From an uncultured Alphaproteobacteria bacterium (GTDB lineage: Bacteria; Pseudomonadota; Alphaproteobacteria; HIMB59; GCA-002718135), in assembly GCA_902592345.1 (NCBI GenBank), contig CACJEE010000005.1:1-59485 (forward strand): a stretch of DNA of 59,485 bases. The letters run 5' to 3'. Positions 27,697-38,434 of the stretch are shown piece by piece. Below the pieces are notes generated by a model. The model saw only the letters and a list, made by a program, of their open reading frames with translations, ran no database searches and was not told the origin of the DNA. Both the position numbers and the translations under genes were made by a program. Each line of letters starts with the position of its first letter. The first letter of the stretch is position 1.

Positions 27697-29253
27697 ATGA
27701 CTGAAAAAATTTATATATTTGATACTACTTTAAGAGATGGTGAACAATCACCAGGAGCATCTATGAATTTAGATGAAAAGCTTCAAATAGCTGAAGTGTT
27801 AGACTCTATGAAAGTAGATATTATTGAAGCTGGATTTCCTATTGCATCTAATGGAGACTTTGAGGCTGTTAGAGAGGTAAGTAAACAGGTTAAAAATTCA
27901 ACAATAGCAGGCTTAGCAAGAGCTAGTTTAAAAGATATTGATAGAGCCTGGGAGGCTGTTCAACATGCAAAATCACCTCGAATACATACTTTTATTGCAA
28001 CTAGCCCTCTTCATATGAAATATAAACTTAAAAAAACAGAAGAAGAAGTATTGGAAGCAATTAGCCAGACTGTATCACATGCAAGAAATTTATGTCAAAA
28101 TATTGAGTGGAGCTGTGAAGATGGTGGAAGATCAGAATTAGATTTTCTTTATAAATGTATTGAGCTTGCGATTAATTGTGGTGCATCAACAATTAATATT
28201 CCTGATACAGTTGGTTATACTTTACCAGAAGAGTTTGGTAAAATTTTTAAAAATGTAAAAAATAATGTGCCAAATATAGACAAGGCAATTTTATCAACTC
28301 ATACTCATAATGATCTTGGGTTAGCCACAGCAAATAATGTAGCTGCTATTAAAGAAGGTGCAAGGCAGGTTGAATGCACAATAAACGGTATGGGAGAAAG
28401 AGCAGGTAATTCATCTCTTGAAGAAATAGTTATGACTTTAAAAGTAAAAAAAGATTTGATGCCTTATCATACTAATATAAAAACTGATCTTATCATGAAA
28501 GCATCTAGATTGGTTTCTTCAATTACTGGATTTCCTGTACAGCCAAATAAAGCAATTGTTGGAGCTAATGCTTTTGCCCATGAAGCTGGCATTCATCAAG
28601 ACGGAATGCTTAAACATGCTGGCACATACGAAATTATGACTCCTGAGTCTATTGGACTAAATAAATCTTCATTAGTATTAGGAAAACATTCAGGAAAGCA
28701 TGCTTTTTCAGAAAAATTAAAAGAATTAGGTTATGAACCTGGAGACAATGCATTAATGGAATTGTTTGGAAGGTTTAAAGATTTAGCTGATAAGAAAAAG
28801 GAAATTTTTGAAGAAGATCTTATTGCCTTAGCTGAAGATCGATCAGCATCTTATGATGAACACATAAAATTTGTATCTTTAGATGTTAATGCAGGCTCTG
28901 TAAAAAAACATGAAGCTAACTTAAAAATAGAAATGAATGAAGAGGTAAAATTTATTAAAGATTTTGGTAATGGTCCTGTCGATGCTACATTTAATGCAAT
29001 AAAAAAACTTACCTCTACTAATTTTAAATTAAAGCTTTATCAAGTTAATGCTATTACAGCAGGTACTGATGCCCAAGGAGAGGTAACAGTTCGTTTAGAG
29101 GATGAGGATTTATCTTCTCAAGCTAAAGGAAGTGACCCTGATATTATCGTTGCTTCTGCTAAAGCATATATAAGTGCATTAAATAGATTATTATTTAAAA
29201 AAACTAAATCAATTGTAAAAAAATCTGCAGAAATCAAAATAGAAGGAGTATAG
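27697..29253 (+). CDS. leuA: 2-isopropylmalate synthase
   Basis: Condenses acetyl-CoA with 2-ketoisovalerate in the first leucine-specific step. The catalytic barrel begins FDTTLRDGEQSPGASM, with THTHNDLGLATANN and GMGERAGNSSLEE as further motifs. The C-terminal LeuA dimer (allosteric leucine) domain occupies about residues 380-510. At 518 aa it is the normal bacterial form. It is followed by mreB after six bases, so it may share a transcript with the rod-shape genes. Confidence 0.95.
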   Translation: MTEKIYIFDTTLRDGEQSPGASMNLDEKLQIAEVLDSMKVDIIEAGFPIASNGDFEAVREVSKQVKNSTIAGLARASLKDIDRAWEAVQHAKSPRIHTFIATSPLHMKYKLKKTEEEVLEAISQTVSHARNLCQNIEWSCEDGGRSELDFLYKCIELAINCGASTINIPDTVGYTLPEEFGKIFKNVKNNVPNIDKAILSTHTHNDLGLATANNVAAIKEGARQVECTINGMGERAGNSSLEEIVMTLKVKKDLMPYHTNIKTDLIMKASRLVSSITGFPVQPNKAIVGANAFAHEAGIHQDGMLKHAGTYEIMTPESIGLNKSSLVLGKHSGKHAFSEKLKELGYEPGDNALMELFGRFKDLADKKKEIFEEDLIALAEDRSASYDEHIKFVSLDVNAGSVKKHEANLKIEMNEEVKFIKDFGNGPVDATFNAIKKLTSTNFKLKLYQVNAITAGTDAQGEVTVRLEDEDLSSQAKGSDPDIIVASAKAYISALNRLLFKKTKSIVKKSAEIKIEGV

Positions 29254-30300
<1,047 letters not shown>

Positions 30301-30305
30301 ATTTT

Positions 30306-31127
30306 ATGGCTCTATCCTTTAAAGTTAAAGCAATATCTCGAAAAAGATTAATAAAAAATCTATTTTTATCTTTTATTTTTTTACTATCTTTTCTTTTAAT
30401 TTTATTTTCCAAATCTGATTATTTTGTTGTCAATAAATTTAAATCAATTTCACATACTTATCTTCATCCAATAACTTCTTTTGTTGCTGCACCTTTAAAA
30501 GTTGCGTCTAATTTACAAACTCAATTTTATGAATTTAGAAATTTAAAAGTAGAAAATAAGATTCTTAAGGAAGAAATTATGCGCTTAAAAAAATGGCAAG
30601 CCTTAGCTATTCATAATAGTTCTGAAAATAGAGTGTTAAAAAAACTTCTTAACGCTACTAATAATAACTTATCTTTAGTAAAAACAGCTTCTATTTTGAC
30701 TAGAAATGACTTTATGTACAGCAAAATGGTTAAAATTAATGCTGGACTAAAAGATGGTGTTATAAAAGAAATGGCTGTTATAAACCACAGAGGCCTTGTT
30801 GGAAGAACAGTAGATACCTCAATCAATAATTCAAAGGTATTATTATTAACAGATCCTAATTCTTCGATTTCTATTAAAACAATTTCTAATGAAAATCATT
30901 CTCTAGTTAGAGGTGCTGATGATGGTGTGCATTTAGTAAGCGCCTTTATGAAAGATGAGAAAATGCCAAAAGTTGGTGATTTAGTTGTTACAAGTGGAAG
31001 TGCACAAGTTTTTCCTGCTGATATTTTAGTTGGTAAAATTGTAAAAATTATAAAAAATAATTTTTATGTTTTACCTTTTGTTAATTTTAAAAACATTGAC
31101 TATGTGCAAGTTGTTGAAACTAAATAA
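30306..31127 (+). CDS. mreC: Rod-shape-determining protein MreC
   Basis: Periplasmic elongasome scaffold. An N-terminal membrane helix (about residues 18-38) is followed by a coiled coil (about 65-110, EFRNLKVENKILKEEIMRLK) and beta domains containing INHRGLVGRTVDTS and VTSGSAQVFPADILVGKI. The length of 273 aa is typical. It overlaps mreD by one base. Confidence 0.92.
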   Translation: MALSFKVKAISRKRLIKNLFLSFIFLLSFLLILFSKSDYFVVNKFKSISHTYLHPITSFVAAPLKVASNLQTQFYEFRNLKVENKILKEEIMRLKKWQALAIHNSSENRVLKKLLNATNNNLSLVKTASILTRNDFMYSKMVKINAGLKDGVIKEMAVINHRGLVGRTVDTSINNSKVLLLTDPNSSISIKTISNENHSLVRGADDGVHLVSAFMKDEKMPKVGDLVVTSGSAQVFPADILVGKIVKIIKNNFYVLPFVNFKNIDYVQVVETK

Positions 31128-31615
31128 TGTTATCAAAGCTACTTAGTAGTCAAATAATCATTTATCATTGTATTCTATTTTTTTCTTTCTCCTTAAGTGT
31201 AAATTATTTTGTTGATTTAGAGATTATAAATTATTTAGCTTATGTTTGTTTTCATTTGACTTTAATTTATTTATTTTTTTATTTTTTTCATTTTTCTCAT
31301 ATTTTTGTAACTTTTTTATATGCTATTTTTTTTGATATTTTTTTAGTTGATAGTATTTCACCTCACTTAATTACATTTTTAGCATTTGTTGTATTATTTT
31401 ATTTTACAAAAAAATATTTATTTAATTTATCTTCAAGTAATGTTTCTTATATTATTTTTATTTTAACACTTATAATGTTTATCTCAGAAGCGTTGATTGC
31501 TAATTTGCAATTTAATTATCCAATAAATTTTGAAAATTTTTTATGGATATTTATTACATTTATTATTATTTTTTATCCTACTTTAGTGGTATTTTCTAAA
31601 ATAGATAAATTGTAA
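31127..31615 (+). CDS. mreD: Rod-shape-determining protein MreD
   Basis: A 162 aa, very hydrophobic, Phe-rich protein with five or six membrane helices. Sequence conservation is low, but size, topology and position between mreC and mrdA identify it. It overlaps both neighbours by one base. Confidence 0.85.
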   Translation: MLSKLLSSQIIIYHCILFFSFSLSVNYFVDLEIINYLAYVCFHLTLIYLFFYFFHFSHIFVTFLYAIFFDIFLVDSISPHLITFLAFVVLFYFTKKYLFNLSSSNVSYIIFILTLIMFISEALIANLQFNYPINFENFLWIFITFIIIFYPTLVVFSKIDKL

Positions 31616-33414
31616 TGTTTTATTCAGTGCAAAAAAAACAAATTACTACATACAATCGACGTACATTTTTTTTATTTTTATTAAAACTTTCTTTATTTAC
31701 TGCTGTAGGTTGGCGTATATATAATATACAAATATTAGACTCATCTAAATACAAAACTTTATCTAAAAAAAATCAAATAGATCTTGAAATAATTTTTCCT
31801 TTAAGAGGTAAAATTTTTGATAGAAATAGTATATTAATAGCCGATAATGAAAAAGTATATGATGTTTATTTAATTCCTGAAAACACAAAATCTATAAACA
31901 ATACATTGAATACATTGTCCAAATTTATTGATATTGATTTTGCAAATAGAAGAAAAATTATACAATTGACTTCTAAGGTAAAAAAATTTGAAAAAATTAA
32001 AATATTTGAAAATATTTCATGGTCAATTTTAGAAAAAATTGAAACTAATAAATATAATCTAGAAGGAATATTTATAGCCGAAGACCATTTAAGGATTTAT
32101 CCATATAAAGAAGTATTTTCCCATTTATTAGGCTATATTAGTAAACCTAATCAACAAGAGCTTTCCTTGCCATTTATCTCAAAAATGCCTAATCTTGATA
32201 TAGGAAAAGAAGGATTGGAAAAATCCTTTAATCCATTACTTGTAGGCAAAGCTGGACAAAGAGAAATCGAAGTAAATTCTACAGGAAGAGTAATAAGAGA
32301 AATTTCAAAAGTTGATAGTATACAAGGAAAAGAACTGCATTTATCTTTAGATTCACGCATACAGGAATACGCAGTAAATTTACTGAAATCTTACAGAGCT
32401 GGGTCTATTAATGTAATTAATATCAAGAATGGTGAAATTTTGTGTATGGCTTCTACACCAACATACGATCCTAATAAAATAATCAAAAAACCTAATAAGG
32501 AATATTGGGATAGTATCTTATCAAACTCTTTATCACCACTAACTAATAGAAGTCTTCAAGGTCTATACTCTCCAGGATCTACTTTTAAAATGATTGTAGC
32601 CATAGCTGCGCTTAAATACGGAGTTATTAGTTCTGAATCAACACACTCATGTAGTGGCAAAATTGAATTTGGCGATAGATTATACCATTGCTGGAAAACA
32701 AATGGTCATGGTAAAATGAATGTTACAAATGCAATTACGCAATCTTGCGATGTATTTTTTTATGAAGTATCAAAAAAATTAGGAATAGATAAAATTGCAA
32801 AAGTTGCTGAAGATTTTGGTTTAGGTCAGATCTTTGATATTTCGATGCCTAATCAAAAAAAAGGAATAATTCCATCAAAAAAATGGAAAAAAAATACGTT
32901 AGGTGAAAGTTGGTATGCTGGAGAAACATTAATTTCAGGTATAGGACAAGGGTTTGTTTTAACAAGTCCTTTTCAACTTGCTGTAATGACATCCATTATT
33001 GCATCTGATGGTAAAATAGTAGAACCAACAATACTTAAAAGTAAGAATATAAATTTTAAAACTAATTCCAAATACTTAGATGAAATCAAAATAGTTAAAA
33101 AAGCCATGTTCAATGTAGTTAATGTAAATAAAGGCACTGCTTTTAAATCACGATTACAGGATGTTAAATTTTCTGGGAAAACAGGAACATCGCAAGTACG
33201 AAGTATTTCTTTATCAGAGAGAGAAAGTGATGAGTTTAGAAAAAAAAAGCAAGAATGGAAAAACAGAGATCACGCTCTATTCGTTGGCTATATACCATAT
33301 GACGATCCACAATATGCTATTTCTGTAATAATCGAACATGGTGGCTCAGGTGCTTCTACTGCTGCCCCAATTGCAAAACAGGTTTTTAACTATATTCACA
33401 AATTAAATTTATGA
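31615..33414 (+). CDS. mrdA: Penicillin-binding protein 2 (elongasome transpeptidase)
   Basis: Class B PBP that cross-links lateral wall peptidoglycan with RodA. An N-terminal membrane anchor (about 17-36) precedes the dimerisation domain with PLRGKIFDRN. The transpeptidase domain has Ser 322 in SPGSTFKM (SxxK), SCD in TQSCDVFFYEVS, and KTG in FSGKTGTSQ. At 599 aa it is normal. Its stop overlaps rodA by four bases. Confidence 0.95.
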   Translation: MFYSVQKKQITTYNRRTFFLFLLKLSLFTAVGWRIYNIQILDSSKYKTLSKKNQIDLEIIFPLRGKIFDRNSILIADNEKVYDVYLIPENTKSINNTLNTLSKFIDIDFANRRKIIQLTSKVKKFEKIKIFENISWSILEKIETNKYNLEGIFIAEDHLRIYPYKEVFSHLLGYISKPNQQELSLPFISKMPNLDIGKEGLEKSFNPLLVGKAGQREIEVNSTGRVIREISKVDSIQGKELHLSLDSRIQEYAVNLLKSYRAGSINVINIKNGEILCMASTPTYDPNKIIKKPNKEYWDSILSNSLSPLTNRSLQGLYSPGSTFKMIVAIAALKYGVISSESTHSCSGKIEFGDRLYHCWKTNGHGKMNVTNAITQSCDVFFYEVSKKLGIDKIAKVAEDFGLGQIFDISMPNQKKGIIPSKKWKKNTLGESWYAGETLISGIGQGFVLTSPFQLAVMTSIIASDGKIVEPTILKSKNINFKTNSKYLDEIKIVKKAMFNVVNVNKGTAFKSRLQDVKFSGKTGTSQVRSISLSERESDEFRKKKQEWKNRDHALFVGYIPYDDPQYAISVIIEHGGSGASTAAPIAKQVFNYIHKLNL

Positions 33415-34511
33415 TATTCCAAAAATTAAAAAATTTAAATTACTTACTTATTTTTTTGCTTATACTTTTATCCTTTATAGGGGCAGCAGGTCTGTATTCT
33501 GCTGCTGATGGATCTTATCAGCCATGGGCATCTAGACATTTAATTAGGTTTTATGTTTTCCTTCTAATTGCTATAGTTATAAGTACTATTGATATAAAAT
33601 TAATTTATAAATATTGTTATCTTTTATTTATAATCAGTTTATTATTACTTATTTCTGTAGAGGTAATTGGAGTACTTGGTAAAGGGGCTACGAGATGGAT
33701 TCGAATATTTGGTTTAAGCATTCAACCGTCTGAAATTGTTAAGATAACAATTATTTTAGCATTGGCTAAATTTTATAATGATATAAAATTTGAAAATGTT
33801 AAAAAAATAAGCTACTTATTTTTTCCATTCTTAATATTAATCATCCCCTTTATTTTTGTTGTAATACAACCTGATTTAGGAACTTCACTTAGTATAATTA
33901 TGCTTGGTATTTTCATTCTTTTTATTGTTGGAGTAAGGTTATGGAAATTTATACTTGGTTTTATAGCTACTATTATTTCTATACCTATCCTTTTACAGTT
34001 TATTAAACCTTATCAAAGAGAACGTATAATATCATTTCTAAACCCTGAATCAGATCCTCTTGGCCAAGGGTATCAATTAATTCAATCAAAAATTGCTCTT
34101 GGTTCAGGAGGAGCAACTGGAAAAGGTTTTATGCAAGGAACTCAATCATATCTTGAATATCTTCCAGAAAAACAAACAGATTTTATCTTTACTCTTATAG
34201 GAGAGGAGTTTGGGTTTCTTGGAACAATATTTATCATTTGCCTATTTATTTTGTTAATAGCTGTTTGTTACTTTATTAGTATAAAATGTTTTCATTCCTT
34301 TGGAAAGATTCTAGCTTTAGGAGTAGCATCAAATATTTTTATTTATGTTTTTATGAATGTTGCTATGGTTTCAGGTCTAATGCCTGTAGTAGGTATTCCT
34401 TTACCTCTTATTTCTTATGGCGGATCTGTTATGTTATCAATAATGATATCAATGGGGTTAGTGTTAAATGTTGATCTGAATTATAATTTAAAAAAATTAA
34501 ATAATGCTTAA
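33411..34511 (+). CDS. rodA: SEDS peptidoglycan polymerase RodA
   Basis: Ten-helix glycosyltransferase that polymerises lipid II for the lateral wall with PBP2. SEDS motifs visible are GKGATRWIRI, SIQPSEIVK, QPDLGTSL, FLNPESDPLGQGYQ and PVVGIPLPLISYGGS near the C-terminus. The length of 366 aa fits RodA rather than FtsW. The last 8 bases overlap the livG start. Confidence 0.95.
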   Translation: MIFQKLKNLNYLLIFLLILLSFIGAAGLYSAADGSYQPWASRHLIRFYVFLLIAIVISTIDIKLIYKYCYLLFIISLLLLISVEVIGVLGKGATRWIRIFGLSIQPSEIVKITIILALAKFYNDIKFENVKKISYLFFPFLILIIPFIFVVIQPDLGTSLSIIMLGIFILFIVGVRLWKFILGFIATIISIPILLQFIKPYQRERIISFLNPESDPLGQGYQLIQSKIALGSGGATGKGFMQGTQSYLEYLPEKQTDFIFTLIGEEFGFLGTIFIICLFILLIAVCYFISIKCFHSFGKILALGVASNIFIYVFMNVAMVSGLMPVVGIPLPLISYGGSVMLSIMISMGLVLNVDLNYNLKKLNNA

Positions 34512-35274
34512 AATAAAAGATCTAAATAAAAGTTTCGGTGGTTTAAAAGCTGTAAATAATGTTAATCTTGAAGTAAAAAAAAACTCTATTACAGGATTAA
34601 TTGGACCAAATGGAGCAGGTAAAACTACATTATTTAATACAATTGCTGGTGTCTATGAGCCTGAAAATGGTGAGATATATCTTGAGGATAAAAATATTGC
34701 TAGATTGAAACCTCATGAATTATTCAATATGGGAGTTTTGAGAACTTTTCAAATTGCTCACGAGTTTTCATCTTTGACAGTTTTAGAAAACTTAATGATG
34801 GTTCCAGGTAATCAACGAGGAGAAAAATTAATTTATGCATTATTTGGTGATCAAGCTGTTAGACGACAAGAAGAAGAAATTCGAGCTAAAGCAATTGAGG
34901 TTATAGAATTTCTAAATTTGAAACATCTTACACAAGAAATAGCTGGAAATTTATCTGGAGGTCAAAAAAAATTATTGGAACTTGGTAGGACAATGATGGT
35001 TGAAGCAAATTTAGTTTTATTAGATGAAGTCGGAGCAGGAGTAAACAGAACTCTTTTAAATGAAATTTCTGATGCAATAATAAGGTTAAATAAAGAACGA
35101 AATTATACTTTTTTTGTAATTGAGCATGATATGGATTTAATAGAAAAAATTTGTGATCCAGTAATAGTTATGGCGGAGGGAGGTGTGCTGTTTGAGGGAA
35201 AATTTTCTCAAGTAAAGTCAAATGAAGAAGTAATAGAAGCATATTTAGGTAGAGGTTTAAAAAATAAAAAATAA
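34504..35274 (+). CDS. livG: Branched-chain-type amino acid ABC transporter ATPase LivG
   Basis: Cytoplasmic ATPase of a HAAT-family importer. Walker A GPNGAGKTT is at residues 34-42, the signature LSGGQKKLLELGR follows, and Walker B reads LVLLDEVGAGVN. The C-terminal EAYLGRG is the usual LivG ending. Walker B has VGAGV where most ABC proteins have PTAGL, which is common in this subfamily. It overlaps rodA by 8 bases, so it has no room for its own promoter outside rodA. Confidence 0.9.
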   Translation: MLKIKDLNKSFGGLKAVNNVNLEVKKNSITGLIGPNGAGKTTLFNTIAGVYEPENGEIYLEDKNIARLKPHELFNMGVLRTFQIAHEFSSLTVLENLMMVPGNQRGEKLIYALFGDQAVRRQEEEIRAKAIEVIEFLNLKHLTQEIAGNLSGGQKKLLELGRTMMVEANLVLLDEVGAGVNRTLLNEISDAIIRLNKERNYTFFVIEHDMDLIEKICDPVIVMAEGGVLFEGKFSQVKSNEEVIEAYLGRGLKNKK

Positions 35275-35978
35275 TGATTAGTTTAGTTGGTAATAATTTA
35301 ACAGCAGGTTACGGTGGTGTTGATATAATTAAAAATATTACTTTAGAAGTTAAGCAAGGAGAAATCGCTGTCATTGTTGGACCTAATGGAGCTGGAAAAT
35401 CAACAGCAATGAAAGCTTTATTAGGAATGCTTAAATTAACAGATGGATCAGTGAGTTTTGCAAAAGATGATATAACTTTGATGCTTCCTCAAGACCGTGT
35501 TAATTTAGGGATAGCTTTTGTCCCGCAGACGAATAATGTTTTTACAGGAATGACTGTCGAAGAAAATTTAGAGATGGGCGGATTTATAAGATATGATGAT
35601 ATCCATCATACTATTGAAGATATTTACAATCTTTTTCCAGTACTAAAAGAAAAGAGAAATCAAAATGCGGGCGAATTATCAGGTGGTCAACGTCAACAAG
35701 TTGCTTTTGGAAGAGCCTTAATGACAAAACCAAAAATTTTAATGCTAGATGAACCAACTGCTGGCGTATCACCCATTGTGATGGATGAGCTTTTTGCACG
35801 AATTATTGAAGTAGGGAAAACAGGTGTTGGAATTTTAATGGTTGAACAAAATGCAAAACAAGCACTAAATATTGCTGACAGAGGTTACGTATTAGTTAAT
35901 GGAAAACACAGTAGAGAAGGCAGTGGGCAAGATTTACTCAATAATCCTGAAGTAAGAAAATCTTTTTTAGGGGGTTAA
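35274..35978 (+). CDS. livF: Branched-chain-type amino acid ABC transporter ATPase LivF
   Basis: Second ATPase of the importer, 234 aa. Walker A GPNGAGKST is at 36-44, AFVPQTNNVFTGMTVEENL is the LivF-type Q-loop region, and LSGGQRQQVAFGRALM and MLDEPTAGVSP complete the site. It overlaps livG by one base and is followed by livH after one base. Confidence 0.92.
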   Translation: MISLVGNNLTAGYGGVDIIKNITLEVKQGEIAVIVGPNGAGKSTAMKALLGMLKLTDGSVSFAKDDITLMLPQDRVNLGIAFVPQTNNVFTGMTVEENLEMGGFIRYDDIHHTIEDIYNLFPVLKEKRNQNAGELSGGQRQQVAFGRALMTKPKILMLDEPTAGVSPIVMDELFARIIEVGKTGVGILMVEQNAKQALNIADRGYVLVNGKHSREGSGQDLLNNPEVRKSFLGG

Positions 35979-35979
35979 T

Positions 35980-36993
35980 ATGGTTGATTTTATTAATTCT
36001 ATTGTTGTTCTCCTTAATTTTGTTATCATCCCAGGATTGTCCTATGGCTCTCAATTAGCATTAGGCGCCTTAGGTGTTACATTTGTTTACGCTATATTAA
36101 GATTTGCTAACTTTGCACACGGTGAACTAATGTCATTTGGTGCCATGATTACAATTCTATTTACATGGTTTTTCCAATCACAAAATATTGGCTTAGGTAT
36201 TCTTCCTACAGCACTAATTGCATTACCATTTGGAATTTTAGCTACAATTGGTCTAGGTTTACTCTCCGATAAATTTGTCTTTAAATATTACCGAACACAA
36301 AAGAGTGTCCCAGTTGTATTAGCTATGGTTTCAATTGGTGTTATGTTTGTAGTGAATGCAATTATTAGGATTATAGTTGGAACTGAAACTATTAAATTTT
36401 CTGATGGACAAAAATTCATCATGAAAGCGAAACAATTTAAATTAATGACAGGATTAAATGAGGGACTAGCCTTAAAATCTTCTCAAGTTATTACTATTCT
36501 CATTACTATTGTTCTGCTAACTTTTACTTTTTGGTTTTTACAAAAAACAAAGACTGGAAAATCAATGCGCGCTTTCTCAGATAATGAAGATTTAGCACTA
36601 CTATCAGGTATCAATCCTGACCGTGTTGTATTTATTACGTGGTTCATTGTGGGAACATTAGCGTGTGTGGCGGGAACATTATATGGCTTGGATAAAAGTT
36701 ATAAGCCCATCATTTATTTAAATCTGGTGTTACCTATATTTGCTTCTGCTATCGTAGGAGGCATTGGCAGTCCTTTTGGAGCAGTCGTTGGTGGATACGT
36801 GATTGCCTTTTCAGAAATCATGGTCACTTATGCATACAAAAAATTCTTTAAATATTTATTACCAGAAAATTTAGAGCCATCGAGTCTTGTACAACTGCTT
36901 TCTACTGATTATAAATTCGCAGTCTCTTTTACTATTCTTGTAATTGTGCTTTTAATTAGACCGTCAGGTATTTTTAGAGGAAAGGTTCTATAA
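35980..36993 (+). CDS. livH: ABC transporter permease LivH
   Basis: A 337 aa inner-membrane permease with about eight helices. GSQLALGALGVTFVYAILRFANFAHGE-type residues near the N-terminus are the LivH signature, and IVGGIGSPFGAVVGGYVI precedes the C-terminal helices. The family imports branched-chain amino acids or related amides. It overlaps livM by one base. Confidence 0.9.
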   Translation: MVDFINSIVVLLNFVIIPGLSYGSQLALGALGVTFVYAILRFANFAHGELMSFGAMITILFTWFFQSQNIGLGILPTALIALPFGILATIGLGLLSDKFVFKYYRTQKSVPVVLAMVSIGVMFVVNAIIRIIVGTETIKFSDGQKFIMKAKQFKLMTGLNEGLALKSSQVITILITIVLLTFTFWFLQKTKTGKSMRAFSDNEDLALLSGINPDRVVFITWFIVGTLACVAGTLYGLDKSYKPIIYLNLVLPIFASAIVGGIGSPFGAVVGGYVIAFSEIMVTYAYKKFFKYLLPENLEPSSLVQLLSTDYKFAVSFTILVIVLLIRPSGIFRGKVL

Positions 36994-38363
36994 TGAGATT
37001 TGATAAATATGAATGGACAGCAATATCCATCATGGTGTCTTTATTTATTATTGTTGGTTTTGTTCAAGGGTGGTCAGTCAGTTTAGTTATTCTTAATATG
37101 TGTATTATCTCTGCAATTATGACGATGGGAGTTAATATTTCATGGGGGTACGCGGGTGTTATTAATTTTGGTGTGATGGGTTTTTTAGCAATAGGCGGTT
37201 TAGCAGCTGTGCTTGTATCGTATCCACCAATCAAAGAAGCTTGGCACGTTGGTGGATCAGGACTTGGAATAAGTTTTGTCTTATTAATTGGTTTAGTTAT
37301 AGCAGTATATTTTATTAACAAATTAGTAGAAAAAAAATCTCATAAATATTGGTTAAACGGCTTAGTTATTTTTTTTGGGGTTATTATCATTAGATACTTC
37401 TTCCTAAATGCGACAAGTAAAATTGAAGAAGTTGATCCTGCTTTAGCAGGATTTTTAGGTGGAGCTAATTTACCGATCATCTTTTCTTGGGCTGTTGGAG
37501 GTTTCTTTGCAGGTGGTGTAGCATTTCTCATTGGAAAAGTAGCGCTAGGTTTACGCTCTGATTATTTAGCTATTGTAACGCTTGGTATATCGGAGATTGT
37601 TGTTAGTGTTCTTAAACATGAGGAGTGGTTATCACGAGGTGTTAAAAATGTTATTGGCCTTAAAAGACCTGTCCCCTATGAGATTAATCTCCAAGCTTCT
37701 GATTGGTTTATAAACATGGTGACATGGTTTAACTCATCGAAACTAAATCAAATTATAGATCCTGATCAAAAACAAGAAATTTTAAATAATTTAATCATTG
37801 ATAGTTCAAGTTTATTTGTGAAACTCAATTATGCCATCTTATTTTTCATCGTGATGATTGTAATTTATTATTTTGCCAATAAAGCACAAATATCTCCTTG
37901 GGGCCGTATGATGCGTGCTATCCGCGATAATGAAGTCTCTGCAAACGCAATGGGAAAAGATATTGTTAAACAACACTTAATCATCTTTGTAATTGGTGCA
38001 GCCATTGTAGGCGTAGCAGGGGCGATGCTTGTTACATTAGATGGTTTGTTCACACCCTCTGGTTATAGACCACTTCGTTTTACCTTTATTATTTGGATCA
38101 TGGTAATTGTTGGAGGGAGCGGTAATAATCTTGGTGCTATTTTTGGAGGATTTGTGATTTGGTTTGCGTGGATTGAGGTAGCTCCTTTAACAACATTTTT
38201 AATTGAAATATTTACCTCTGGAATGGATCCTCAAAATGCCATTCGTTTACATTTATTAGATAGTGTTCCTTATTTCAGGTATTTATTGATGGGGATGGTA
38301 TTACTTCTTATATTGCGATACCGCCCAAAAGGTATTATCCCTGAAAAAGTCAGACATTCATAA
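36993..38363 (+). CDS. livM: ABC transporter permease LivM
   Basis: Second permease, 456 aa and longer than many LivM proteins (about 320-430), with extra sequence in loops around residues 85-170 and 225-275. The signature ISWGYAGVINFGVMGFLAIGG appears near residue 50, and GVAGAMLVTLDGLFTPSGY and VGGSGNNLGAIFGG later. The C-terminus RYRPKGIIPEK is typical. It ends the operon, just before a strong terminator. Confidence 0.9.
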   Translation: MRFDKYEWTAISIMVSLFIIVGFVQGWSVSLVILNMCIISAIMTMGVNISWGYAGVINFGVMGFLAIGGLAAVLVSYPPIKEAWHVGGSGLGISFVLLIGLVIAVYFINKLVEKKSHKYWLNGLVIFFGVIIIRYFFLNATSKIEEVDPALAGFLGGANLPIIFSWAVGGFFAGGVAFLIGKVALGLRSDYLAIVTLGISEIVVSVLKHEEWLSRGVKNVIGLKRPVPYEINLQASDWFINMVTWFNSSKLNQIIDPDQKQEILNNLIIDSSSLFVKLNYAILFFIVMIVIYYFANKAQISPWGRMMRAIRDNEVSANAMGKDIVKQHLIIFVIGAAIVGVAGAMLVTLDGLFTPSGYRPLRFTFIIWIMVIVGGSGNNLGAIFGGFVIWFAWIEVAPLTTFLIEIFTSGMDPQNAIRLHLLDSVPYFRYLLMGMVLLLILRYRPKGIIPEKVRHS

Positions 38364-38380
38364 TTAAAATTTTTAATCAT

Positions 38381-38411
38381 AAAAAAACCCAGCTGAATAA
38401 GCTGGGTTTTT
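38381..38411. terminator. Bidirectional terminator between livM and livJ
   Basis: ACCCAGCT (38387-38394) and AGCTGGGT (38400-38407) form an 8-bp stem with a GAATA loop, preceded by seven A and followed by a T run. It can stop transcription from both the livGFHM operon and the convergent binding-protein gene. Confidence 0.88.
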
Positions 38412-38434
38412 AATAAATTATTTAGTAAATAATA